Assembly: GCF_016808095.1 (NCBI RefSeq)
Contig: NC_068973.1
Location: 20,131,501-20,195,500 of the forward strand
Length of the DNA stretch: 64,000 nucleotides
DNA from: Vigna angularis
Lineage: Eukaryota > Streptophyta > Magnoliopsida > Fabales > Fabaceae
Direction: 5' to 3'
The translations under genes were made by a program, and so were the position numbers. This document shows positions 47,035 to 57,084 of the stretch, one piece after another (position 1 is the first letter of the stretch; the number at the start of each line of letters is the position of its first letter). Under the pieces are notes generated by a model. It saw nothing but the letters and a program-made list of their open reading frames with translations, had not been told where the DNA came from and did no database searches.

Positions 47035-48487
47035 CTTTGTCGAGTTTAAAATTTCTTTAAAAAGATAATTTCAACTTATAAGTTTTACACAACATAATCT
47101 TCCCAATACAAATTTATTCTTTTTACAAAAATTCCTGAAAGTTTTTCCCCGCATCTCTCTCATCTCTAAGCTTTTTCAACCGCATCTGCAACATTATCTA
47201 ATCACATATAACATGAGTTATATGATCATAGTACAAACAAATAAGGGTAAGCCAACCATATCATAAAATCATTAAACTTGTAATAAAAATATTATAATCA
47301 TGTATTTTTGCAATTGATAAAATATCATTATTCCGATGTCATTAATTCATCATTATCAAAATCATCTTCCTCATTCCCATAAATCTTACAAGTGTACCAT
47401 GCATACTCATGAAGCCTTATGGTCAGACCGCTCTCTGCCTGCTTCCTTAAGCCTCACTTATATACTATGTCTTACTTTCTGAAGCCTTATGGTCAGACCC
47501 CTCTCTGCCTGCTTCTATAAACCTCAATGTTACTTTGTTCATACCAAACTCTCATGGTATAACTCGATCATACTACTCCCGGTAGTAACATCATTTCATA
47601 AGTAATGAATTTCTCATATCCACCCCAACATTTCATAAAACCAACAATTCATACCCTCTTATCCACCTAACTCAATCATGTTCATTCTTTAATCATGAAT
47701 TCATAATAACCCGTTTTGGTATCAATAAATTAAACACATTGCCAAATATCATGCTTCATATTATAAACTCATTTTGCTCATAACGAGTATAACTCAACAT
47801 ATTTTCACCAAACAAAGATTATGGATCAACAAAAATATATCAACATATCTTAGGAACTACATAATAAAGTCTGGGCTCAATGTAATAACAAATAAAATAT
47901 ATATGAAGTTTTTACCATGATAACGTTATGCATCTACAATTGACTTAGTTTATTTTATTTTCATCCTATTAGAGATCTTTCTTTACCCCAATTGGTCACC
48001 GGAGAGGACCCAGATGTCTGAACGCATCAAACTCACCTTCAACGCCAGCACATATGACTAGTCACAACGCCAGGGCTGCTCTATGATCAGGGATGTGCCA
48101 ACTCAGGTTTTTAAGGTTCCTCTATCCTACCAACAAAGGGAGGCCCTTAATAATTTACAATTTATTTATTTAATTTATCTACCTTGTTCTCTTATGCTCT
48201 AAATCTAAAATACCTAATTTTAATATTTTACTTCCTCTCACAACAACCTCAAACAGTATCTGTATATTTAATACCCATATACAAGTTATTACAGAACCCT
48301 TTCTCCAAACCTTCCAACAAGATCAATTTCAGCCAACAAACTCATTCAATAAATTCATCACAATAAACATCCATAATAGAATTCATACAAGATAATTATA
48401 AATAATTAACAATAATAAAATATTACTATAAATGGTCATAGAAGAATACAATATTTGACAATCATAAAAATAATCTTAATATAAAAT

Positions 48488-49132
48488 TTTATGGGGAAAC
48501 AAGAAGTTGAATCTGGCAGAGCCGGTTAGACAACTTCTAATCCATCCAACAATACAATATAATTAAATAACAAGAACAATACATGTTTGGGGAAATAAGA
48601 AGTTGAATCTGGTAGAGCCGGTTAGACAACTTCTAATCCATCCAACAATACAATATAATTAAATAACAAGAACAATACATGTTTGGGGAAATAAGAAGTT
48701 GAATCTGGTAGAGCCGGTTAGACAACTTCTAATCCATCCAACAATACGATATAATTAAATAACAAGAACAATACATGTCTGGGGAAATAAGAAGTTGAAT
48801 CTGGCAGAGCCGGTTAGACAACTTCTAATCCTTCCAAAAATTGCAATAAAATAAATAAGTAAAGCAGTAAATAGTTTGGGGAAACAAGAAGTTGAATCTG
48901 GCAGAGCCGGTTAGACAACTTCTAATCCTTCCAAAAATGTAATAAAATAAGTAAGGAAAGAAATAAAAATGTTTGGGGAAACAAGAAATTGAATCTGGCA
49001 GAGCCGGTTAGACAATTTGTAATCCTTCCAAACTACAATAAAATTAAATAAGGAAAACAATAAAATGTTTGGGGAAACAAGAAATTGAATCTGGCAGAGC
49101 CGGTTAGACAATTTCTAATCCTTCCAAATTAC
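48488..49132. repeat. Seven tandem hairpin repeats of the 5' LTR
   Basis: The unit is the same as at 41208-41940, with copies beginning near 48490, 48586, 48680, 48778, 48876, 48972 and 49068. The copy at 48972 has a single unpaired change in one arm (caatttgt). The array lies downstream of the predicted TATA box on the minus strand, so it should be part of the RNA leader. Confidence 0.85.
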
Positions 49133-49502
49133 AAAAATAAACAACTAATAACATACAAATGGCATAACATATTCAACATCACAATTTACAACTATCACAC
49201 TCGGATATCAACACAAAAGCATACTCTCATTTAAATTCAAGATCATACATAAACAAAATATTCCATATTCAAGATTTAAGATCAAACAAAAGCAAAATAT
49301 AGCATATTCAAGACTCAAGATAATATAAAAGGAATTACTCAAAGTTAGCTCCCCTTACCTCTATTCCAGACTTAGTTTCCTCTTCTCAAACTGTTCTCCG
49401 GAAACTTCCAGAATTTCCCCTCTTCAACTAGAATTTCCTCCAACTCTCTTCTCTCACAATTTCTCTAGAATTTTGGTGTAAATCTTCAGCCTCCCCCCTT
49501 GG

Positions 49503-49511
49503 CTATTTATA
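49503..49511 (-). promoter_or_regulatory. Predicted TATA box of the chromovirus 5' LTR
   Basis: TATAAATAG on the minus strand, followed by ccaagggggg and a probable start site near 49480. The equivalent in the 3' LTR is at 42314-42322. U3 would be only about 390 bp and R/U5 more than 2 kb. Confidence 0.55.
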
Positions 49512-49893
49512 ACCAAAATTTTTACTATTCATTTTTACTATTCACTTTTACTATTCATTTTTACTATTCAAAAATTATTTTTTATTCACCATTCTTATCT
49601 CTGAATGATTAATTCTACGTGGAGTGTTCTCTTCCACAATTTATTTTAATATTTTTTTTTAACCATTCACTATTCACTATTCACTATTTACTATTTACTA
49701 TTTACTATTCACTATTCACTTTTATAAAAAAATCCTAAATAAGTTATGAAAATTTTGAAGCTCTCCCTCTAGAATTACTATAATTTTATATCCAAAAATT
49801 TACATTTTTCTATCCATTAAAATTATTATTACTAATAAAATGCTAAAAATTACTATTAGAAATATATATATTTTTTATGGGTCTTACAGTCTC

Positions 49894-50640
49894 GAACTCG
49901 AAGAAGAGGGAAGGGGTTTCCCTGCTTGCGAGTGAATAAGAGGAGTCAGCGTTGGTGACGTTGACGCGGTGACCGACGACGAGCTTGGCGGCGACCGGTG
50001 GCGCTGGTAGCACCCTGGCTAGTGCCTCGCGGCGACCGAGCTCGCACAAGAGGCGATTGGCGGAGGAACGAGAGAGCTTCTCTCTCACCCTCGAAGAGAA
50101 GAAGGAGAAGGGAGGACCTGACGCCATGGTCGGTGATACCTCCGATGGGGAACATTGATGCTGGCGACGCCTTGGACAGCGACTCGCGACGATCGATTGG
50201 GTGAAGGCTGAGGCGGACGCACATGAGCGGAGGAGATGAGCGCTTCTAGGGTTCCTCTGGTTCCCTTTTGGTTTCAAGTGGAGAATGCAGAGACCAATTG
50301 GTCTGGTGGGAGAGGCGAAAAACCTTAATGGGTTTCGGATTGGTAGAATGCAGTTGATTGTCTTCGTCTTCTCTAGGATTCCAATTTCTCTTCTCCCACT
50401 GACCAAATCCATAATTCTCTTTCTCTAATCTTATTTTAGTAAAAATGTTTTAATTTGAAGAATTTTACCCTTGATTGAGGGAGAAAGGGTGTGTGTCTGG
50501 AGAGTGAGGGTTTGAGGGTGGAAGTTGGTAGGAAGCAGTTTGGGCGGAGGAGCGGAAGAGGTGATCAGTGGTTGGAGGAAAGAAGAAGCACCATCGCCAC
50601 GTGGATTTGATGATTATAAAACACATCACCCATTGAATTT
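49894..50640 (-). other. GC-rich gene-like interior of the second MULE
   Basis: Between the chromovirus and the right inverted end lies a GC-rich block, with a 189-codon minus-strand ORF (50412-49843) whose last codons run into the retrotransposon LTR. It is Arg/Ser-rich with no recognised domain. Before the insertion its end was different. It may be a captured exon or promoter/UTR sequence. Coding status is unproven. Confidence 0.35.
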
Positions 50641-50922
50641 AATGCACAATGCCATGCCATCAAAACATAAAATATAGCTTAGCTAAATTTAACGCCGTCT
50701 AAGAGTACTTAACAATTAGGGTAAAATTGACTTATTTTTACAAAAAATATGATTCAGTTGAGACAAGTGCAAAAATAGGACCCAACTGAGATTATGATAA
50801 AAAATTGAGGACCAAGGGTTTAAACATATATTTTTTATTCTTTTTTATGCTAAAACTAAAGTTTAAAAAAATTTATTTCCTCTTTTGTTTTTTTTAACCT
50901 ACCATTAATGACAAACATTTTT

Positions 50923-50955
<33 letters not shown>

Positions 50956-51004
50956 ACTTTTTTAAAATAAATTTATTATCATGACGAAATTGGTGTTGTT
51001 AAAT

Positions 51005-51603
51005 GTTTCGGTTGTAGGGGCCGAGTCGTCTAATACCTCCACGTCTTTCTCTTCCAGTCTCTCAGCCGTCCGGTCTCGCTTCCTACTCTTCGTTTCACTC
51101 CTCTGTGTGCGGGTGGGGGAGACCTGCTAAAGATTCTCCGATGCTAAAGTTAGTTTCAGAGCGATGGTGTTTTCAATAGAACAGTAATAAATGTGTAGTA
51201 AATGCTCCCTCCTACCACTCACCTTTGACCTGTATTTATAGTTTTTGTTATGGGCTTGGGATTAGTGAAAGGTTAATCACGGCCCAACTTCGGCCCAATA
51301 GCTTTTAGCAGCTACTTATCTTAATCTTAATCTTAATCTGGTCAACTAGTAGTAGGGTCGACCGGCCTCCTGATATTTGGTCTTACAGCCAGCCGGGTCA
51401 TATGAGTTGCTGTTCATCCGGATGCCGAGCGGCAAAGTCGCGTAATTGGGTAGTCACTGGACATATAGATGTCCGATCTATACGCTGCCCGACTCCTCCG
51501 GATAACGAGTGACAAAGTCGCGTAATTGGGTAGTCATTGGCGATGCGGACGTTCGGTTCCGGTCCCTATTGGTACATTAATTATATTAATATATATACCT
51601 ATC
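51005..51603. mobile_element. Insertion of about 600 bp in unit A, absent from unit B
   Basis: GC-richer than its surroundings, with no ORF. A 40-bp stretch (cggcaaagtcgcgtaattgg, then gtagtca) occurs twice, near 51430 and 51508. It starts near tgtttcggttgtaggggcc and ends near atatacctatca. TG...CA ends suggest a solo LTR or fragment, but no target duplication was found. Confidence 0.4.
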
Positions 51604-51853
51604 ACTGTTTGATTTGGATTATTAAATATGAAATATTTTATTTTAGTAGCATAATAATATTAAACATATTCAATTACTTTAACCATTAACAAATTTTACT
51701 TTAACTATTTACAAATTTAGAATAAAAAAAATTACAATTTTTGTACTAAAATTATAACTCTTTTTATTTTACTGAAATATGTCAATTTATTATACTGAAG
51801 TCATTATTTATCTTTCTTTCCCCTCTTTTAACTATCTTTTTTTCCTCCTTTAA

Positions 51854-51893
51854 CTGAAACATTAGGAACATTAACTGAAACATTAGGAACATT
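51854..51893. repeat. Two copies of a 21-bp tandem repeat
   Basis: aactgaaacattaggaacatt occurs twice in a row at the end of unit A. Unit B does not show it. Confidence 0.7.
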
Positions 51894-52570
51894 GTTTCTA
51901 TTCTTCTTCTAAAATCAAAATCAGTAATTTTAAAATATTCTCTGGCGATATGTCTGGGTAAAAAGTGGAGACGAGAATATGTATAAGTATAGCCGATTGG
52001 ACTCATGAAAAGATTAAAAACAAATTAGACTATTTTATTTTATTATTATATTTTTTATTCTTTTGTACTAAAACTAAAATTTGAGAATTTAAAGAAAACT
52101 TATTTAAGTCTTTTGTCTTTTTTTTTAACCTAATGAAAAACATTATTTTATTATATTATAAATATATATATATATATATTATTTTTTTAAAATAAATTTA
52201 TTTATCATGACGAAATAGTGTTTGACAACTATATTACTATATTATTCTGGTTTGGATTATTAAATATGAAACATTTTGTTTTAGTAACATAATACTATTG
52301 TGGATATTCAATTACTTTAACCATTAACAAATTTTACGTTAACCATTAACAAATTTTGACTAAAAACGAAATTAAAATTTTTATACTAAAATTATAATTC
52401 TTTTTATTTTACTGAAATATGTCAATTTGTTATACTGAAGTCATTATTTATCCTTTTTTTCGTCCTTTAAATTTTATTGATAGAAATTTATTCCAATTTA
52501 AAAAAATTATCATTATCGATAAAAACTAATACATGCAATTGAGAAAAGACTATACGCATTGACAAAACAC

Positions 52571-52572
<2 letters not shown>

Positions 52573-52657
<85 letters not shown>
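52573..52657. repeat. (AT)n microsatellite, about 85 bp
   Basis: Alternating A/T with one interruption (aaatata near 52626). A further shorter (AT)n run is at 50928-50955 and another at 52163-52180. The ORF that reads as repeated Ile-Tyr here is an artefact. Confidence 0.9.
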
Positions 52658-52659
<2 letters not shown>

Positions 52660-52661
<2 letters not shown>

Positions 52662-53158
52662 CTCAAGATTTATAAATGATATCGTATTCAATTAACCAAT
52701 AAAATAGACAGTATAGATACATTGCAGTCTCATACTATCTAAAAAATTGAAATAGTTAAAATGTATATAATTAAGAGAAGAACATAAGATTGGATTATCC
52801 ATCTCCTTTTCTAATCCAGAATCGTTTCTATTGATAACTAAAGTGTTTTTGCTAGTCAACTCCTTTTAAATCTTACACTGTGTCATCTTCCAACAATGAA
52901 TTTTTGATATACATGAGTGTGGAAAATATCTAGTTAATATTTTTCGAGTTGTATTTATTGATCATAACGTAGACGTGACCATGTATTTTTCCCTCACTGG
53001 TGGTTGGTTGGCTATATGTAATGCTTAAGCTAATAGTAACATGTGAAACAATTCATACATGTTAAGACTTAAGTGGGAAAAACTTCCTAATTAAGAGTAT
53101 AAATTCCTCTATAAGCCTATGTATTGTTTGTAATGATTTGGAAAGTTCATAGAGAGTT
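52660..53158 (-). other. Intergenic, includes 3' UTR of the transporter gene
   Basis: No gene or terminal repeats were seen. The part next to 53159 should be the 3' UTR of the minus-strand transporter gene. Confidence 0.4.
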
Positions 53159-56079
53159 TTAGTTTTTGTCTTTATCTTTGTTCCAGACAGGAGGTCTTTT
53201 GTTCAAAATTGCACTTGAATTTTCCACGTTAATGAGAGTCTCGGTTTCATTGTCTCTTGCCTGAAAATAATAAAGACATGACGAAACACAGCGAAATTTT
53301 TAGTCCATGACCGACACAAAAAACACAAGAACATGAAAACTGACATAAAACAAACCTGTGATACTTGACCACCACCTTCGACTGGTTTTTGTTGACTCTC
53401 AAGAACACAACAGTAGGAATATATAATCATCCCAACCATAGCTACCATAATTCCCAATATGTTCCTCCAACTGAAAGGATCATGGACAATAATATATCCA
53501 AAAGCCAATACAAGACATGTCTTTAGATGTCCAAGAACCTGATAGGTCACTGGAGATGTCTTTCCAATTACAAGAAATGTACTAAAATTCACCGCGATAG
53601 AGATCAGACATGAAAGAATAATGACAATCTACAATGCAAAAAAGAAAAAATAAATAAAATTGAAAGGTCATTATTTAAGAAATAATTTATGTTTAAAAGT
53701 AAGCACACATGTCGACTATTTAAATCTCACCGTCACTTTTGTCGTGTATTTGAATGAAAAAACATTTAAGTTTGTCAGAAGTTTATCCAAATATGGTCCG
53801 GAGATTAACAATGTAGCTGCTTGATATATACATGACTGGTACAGAAGTTGGGTAGAAGAAACCTTAAACTTCTTCTGTATGGTATTTGTCATCTGAAAGG
53901 GACTAATTAAGATTTCAACAAAGTACATCAACACTAAATTAATGTAACATCCAAAAAATAAAAAAGGACCAACCTTTTCTTAAGAACTCATATGAAATAT
54001 ATGTGTGTGTTTTCTCATCGTCAGAATAGATTTATACATACAAAAATATATGTATATATAAATAGAAGTTGCATTAATCTAAAAGAAATCTATCTTCTCA
54101 CATGATAAATGAAACATAGATTGACATGTTTATTTGTGATGTAATTATTGTCATTATTATGCAGAAACAATCATACACTTAATGATATATTTTATGTGGC
54201 ATTATGAAAATTAGTTTGAAAATACTAACAATTAATGCATGTAATCTACATCACAAAAAATATTCTTTAATTTGATTTTGAAAAGTATTATATTGCTTCA
54301 GAAATTGAGGAGTTAAGAGGAGTGAAAATTTCTTTAAGGATACAATCTGAGCAACACATGTTGTAATGATTGCCAGCAAAGACAAGAAAGCTCCCAAAGC
54401 ATTAAGCTGCAAATCAGTAATTGTAGCAATTCCAACACCCACAAGGAGGATCACAAGAGAAAATTGTATTCTTTTACTGCAAAAATAAAACAATGAATAC
54501 AATTGAAATCATTATCAATTATTAATTATTACAGTGGCATAAATAAAACAAATCCTGAGTAATGGATAAGGGTAATATCAATAATAATTAAGGACAAAAT
54601 AACAAGCCAATGGAACTAATAGCCTTCAAATTTGTGAGATGCTAGAAAGGTCAACAAGAGGCCTAACATCTTGACAATCATATAAAAGACATGACTTGAA
54701 ATTAATTATAAATCACTAATGAACTAGTTTCTTAAAAGTTAGCAAAGGAAGAAAGAACAACATTAAAAGATAGCTACACAAAATAATTATTTAATGAAAC
54801 TTACACAAGTTACTATAAGAATAAATATTTAAAGAGATTAAAAGACTGAACAAGACCTGAACTTCTTTCCAAGAAAAAGGATCTCTAATAGAATAGTACA
54901 TGGGATGATTGCCAGCTTAGTCATCTGAATGCAAATGCAAAGAGCTTGTGTCAAAAAACCTTGAAAAGCTGCTTAAAGAACAAAAATCAAAATGACACAT
55001 GAGAAAAACATAAAGAAAGAACATGCATCATCACCTGATAGAACCCGACAGAATTGAAGCCCAAACTCAAATTTAAAAGTCCAATAGAGATTCCATTTAG
55101 AATTCCAAATCCCATCACCATTTTCTTCTCTAATGGTTTGTGCTCAAAAAATCTCAATTTAAGAGCCACATGAAGAGAACAAAATGTTACAAATAGATGC
55201 CAACTTGTTAAAGTTGTAGCTGCATGAAAATCCAAGTATATGTATAAAAACCTTAACTAAGATATTACACTTCTATCAAGTAATTTTCACTTGAATTGAA
55301 GGCATAAAAGATTATATATAGGTATCTAAACAACTAATTAGAACTTTTTTTATCCTTCAAAAATTATCACCTTTTTAGTGTCTTTTGGTTAAAGAATTTT
55401 CTATTTTCACAATTATTACCCTATTTTTTACATAATTTTACATATATGTTCATGATTAGAGAAAATAATGATACATTTATTTAATTTGCAAATACTTTTA
55501 TGGTTTCCTTTCTTGCTTTTTCACTCTTATTCACAAAAAATCATCTTGTTTTAAAGGATTTGCATAGTTAAATAGAGAAAATAAAAGACAGAGAAAACAC
55601 AAATCCTTTCACCTATTCCTGCATAAATATTAAAAATAATGTAATAGTTTTTAATTAGAAGTTAAAACAATATGTTTTCTCAAACTAAACAAGTAAGATA
55701 TTGTTTTATTCATTTTTTTTCTCCATTAAAATTCTCCTTCAGAATTAATCCAATTTGAAACGAACACTAAATACAGACACATTTCTCAACAATACCTCAA
55801 ATAACGGCTTGCCATGGTATCATCTTATTAAATTATGAAAAAAGTGAACGAGTCAGATGAGAACAAACTCATTGTAATTGTCACCAATAACATACACAGA
55901 CAAATAATTGGTAATTTCTATATCAGTTTGCAAAGAACCAAATCCTTTATGAACTTACCGAAAATGAAACGCAATGAACTCATCAACGTTTTATTGCAAA
56001 TCACAATCGACACCGATGACACCACTGACAAACTCAGTGCGCCAATAGTTCCCAATTGAAATTTCTCTCCCTCGCCCAT
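53159..56079 (-). CDS. UDP-xylose-transporter-like nucleotide-sugar transporter (seven exons)
   Basis: Exons with GT/AG borders and matching phases: 55959-56079, 55035-55219, 54857-54924, 54344-54476, 53731-53892, 53356-53628 and 53159-53260, giving 347 residues, the usual length of this family. The ATG at 56079 starts MGEGEKFQLGTIGALSLS. It is preferred to an upstream in-frame ATG because the family begins here. The protein is a ten-segment hydrophobic carrier of the TPT/NST (drug/metabolite transporter) superfamily. Recognisable blocks are SVSIVICNKTLM, TLTSWHLFVTFCSLHVA, GILNGISIGLLNLSLGFNSV, MTKLAIIPCTILLE, LLVGVGIATITDLQLN, SSTQLLYQS, GKTSPVTYQVLGHLKTCLVL and a conserved Lys-rich C-terminal tail. 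Plant relatives carry UDP-xylose into Golgi/ER for wall polysaccharide and glycan synthesis in exchange for UMP-type nucleotides. Specificity here is by homology only. No truncation was seen. Confidence 0.9.
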
Positions 56080-57084
56080 CTTTTCCTTTGTTGTTGCCCT
56101 AAACAAATCAAAACACAAAGGAACAAAATGAAGAAAAATGTCCAAATATTGCAGATTTAATCAAAAAATGAAAATAACACAACACGTTGGAAAACTTTAC
56201 ACGAGGAAGATTTGATATTGGGAGTGAAACAAAATGGGTGTCAACGGATTGTGAGAAAAAGCTCTTGGATCTGATGATTGTGGAAAACCTACAATTCTGG
56301 GGTTATGGAAGTTTGCAGGAACGGATGAACTCAATGATTAGCACGCATGCAGAGGTAAAGCGTGGTGTAGTAAAATGGAACATGAATGAGAATGAAAACA
56401 AAAAGCGAATTGAATTGGAAAATCCGAAATGGAGGAAGGTGGCATTGATGGCACAGATGTAAGAGCTAAAATGCAAATTAGAAGGTGTTTCTTCTTCTTC
56501 TTCTTGTTAGTTACATTTACGGAGAGAAGGAAAGAGTTAATTTTAGTGTCCAAAAGCTAATTAATAATAAACATTACATCGTGTTTGGAACTTTACTAAA
56601 ATATTCTTGGTTTTATATTGCTTAGTTCTTAGTTTTTACCTAAAAAATGGTGGATGGTGATGCACCTTTCTTGATGTTACCTTGTATCCATAAATAATTG
56701 TAATTTACACAAGTTTATTTATTTATTTTTGTAGTGTATAGCCATTCATTTACTAATGAACGTTCTCATAAAATAACTCTCATTCTACTTATTTTTTAAA
56801 ATAATGTTAAGGGTACACATCAATAGATTTTTTATACAGTAAGATATATTTTTTTAATTATTATTGTGAATTACATTTAAGATCATTTATAACTGTTTGA
56901 GTAGAAAATGCTTTACCCTTACATTGCAGTGAAATTAAGTTTGATTTTTCTAGCATTTGTATATGAAAAATGTATACTAGTAATAGTTAACTAGTAATTA
57001 ATAATAAATTATTTTATAAAAGAAATTAGTACAAAATAAATTATAATATGGGAAGGTAATATGAGTTTAGGAATTTCTTAAACC
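56080..57084. other. Promoter region of the transporter gene and AT-rich intergenic DNA
   Basis: The stretch 56080-56560 is upstream of the transporter start and should contain its 5' UTR and promoter. A 91-codon plus-strand ORF at 56187 shows no recognisable domain and was not called. The remainder is AT-rich without features. Confidence 0.4.

Larger units (their letters stand above)
39635..49888 (-). mobile_element. Young Ty3/gypsy chromovirus (Tekay/Del-like), nearly complete, minus strand
   Basis: The 10254-bp element is flanked by GTCTC (39630-39634 and 49889-49893), with LTRs of 3092 bp (3', 39635-42726) and 2822 bp (5', 47067-49888) and one intact gag-pol ORF. The two LTRs differ by only scattered bases, one repeat unit and a terminal loss, so the insertion is recent. 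In the 5' LTR the last 148 bp present in the other LTR (39635-39782) are missing, and only 32 bp separate it from the gag ATG. The primer binding site and leader are therefore gone and the copy should not be able to prime its own reverse transcription. Confidence 0.92.
47067..49888 (-). repeat. 5' LTR of the chromovirus, missing its last 148 bp
   Basis: It aligns with 39783-42726 of the 3' LTR with few substitutions. It has seven hairpin repeats (48488-49132) where the other LTR has eight. The terminal stretch 39635-39782 of the partner has no counterpart here, because the sequence changes abruptly at 47066 to 32 bp of leader before the gag ATG. Confidence 0.9.
38317..50826. mobile_element. 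Second Mutator-like element, interrupted by a chromovirus; 9-bp target duplication
   Basis: The left end (38317: GGTTTAAGGCCTCGGTTGG) and the reverse complement of the right end (50826: TGTTTAAACCCTTGGTCC) are inverted copies. Similarity continues about 170-200 bp (aatctcagttg, ttttgcaactgtctcaa, ccaattttaccctaa, gttaaatttagct). TATATTTTT lies outside both ends (38308-38316, 50827-50835). The related tandem unit has this 9-mer once, at 52047-52055, with no element. Without the retrotransposon the element is about 2.25 kb. Its interior has gene-like GC-rich stretches (38640-38720 and 49895-50420) and no transposase, so it may be a gene-capturing MULE. Confidence 0.85.
50836..52470. repeat. Tandem duplication: unit A (50836-51842 plus parts at 28570-28594 and 38198-38307) and unit B (51927-52470)
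   Basis: Unit B (attttaaaatattctct at 51927 to gaagtcattatttatcc at 52453) matches in order 28571-28591, 38198-38316, 50836-51004 and 51604-51825. Unit A is therefore scattered because the Athila-like element, the second MULE and an extra insertion of about 600 bp entered it. Both units share landmarks such as ggactcatgaaaa.attaaaaacaaatta, an (AT)n run and ggattattaaatatgaaa. The origin of the unit itself is unknown, and it is AT-rich and non-coding. Confidence 0.8.

Noticed and set aside
52488..52691. 67-codon minus-strand ORF
   Set aside because: It is the translation of an (AT)n microsatellite (alternating Ile/Tyr).
56187..56462. 91-codon plus-strand ORF upstream of the transporter gene
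   Set aside because: No recognisable domain, and its location in the promoter of the minus-strand gene makes it unlikely. It cannot be excluded without transcript data.
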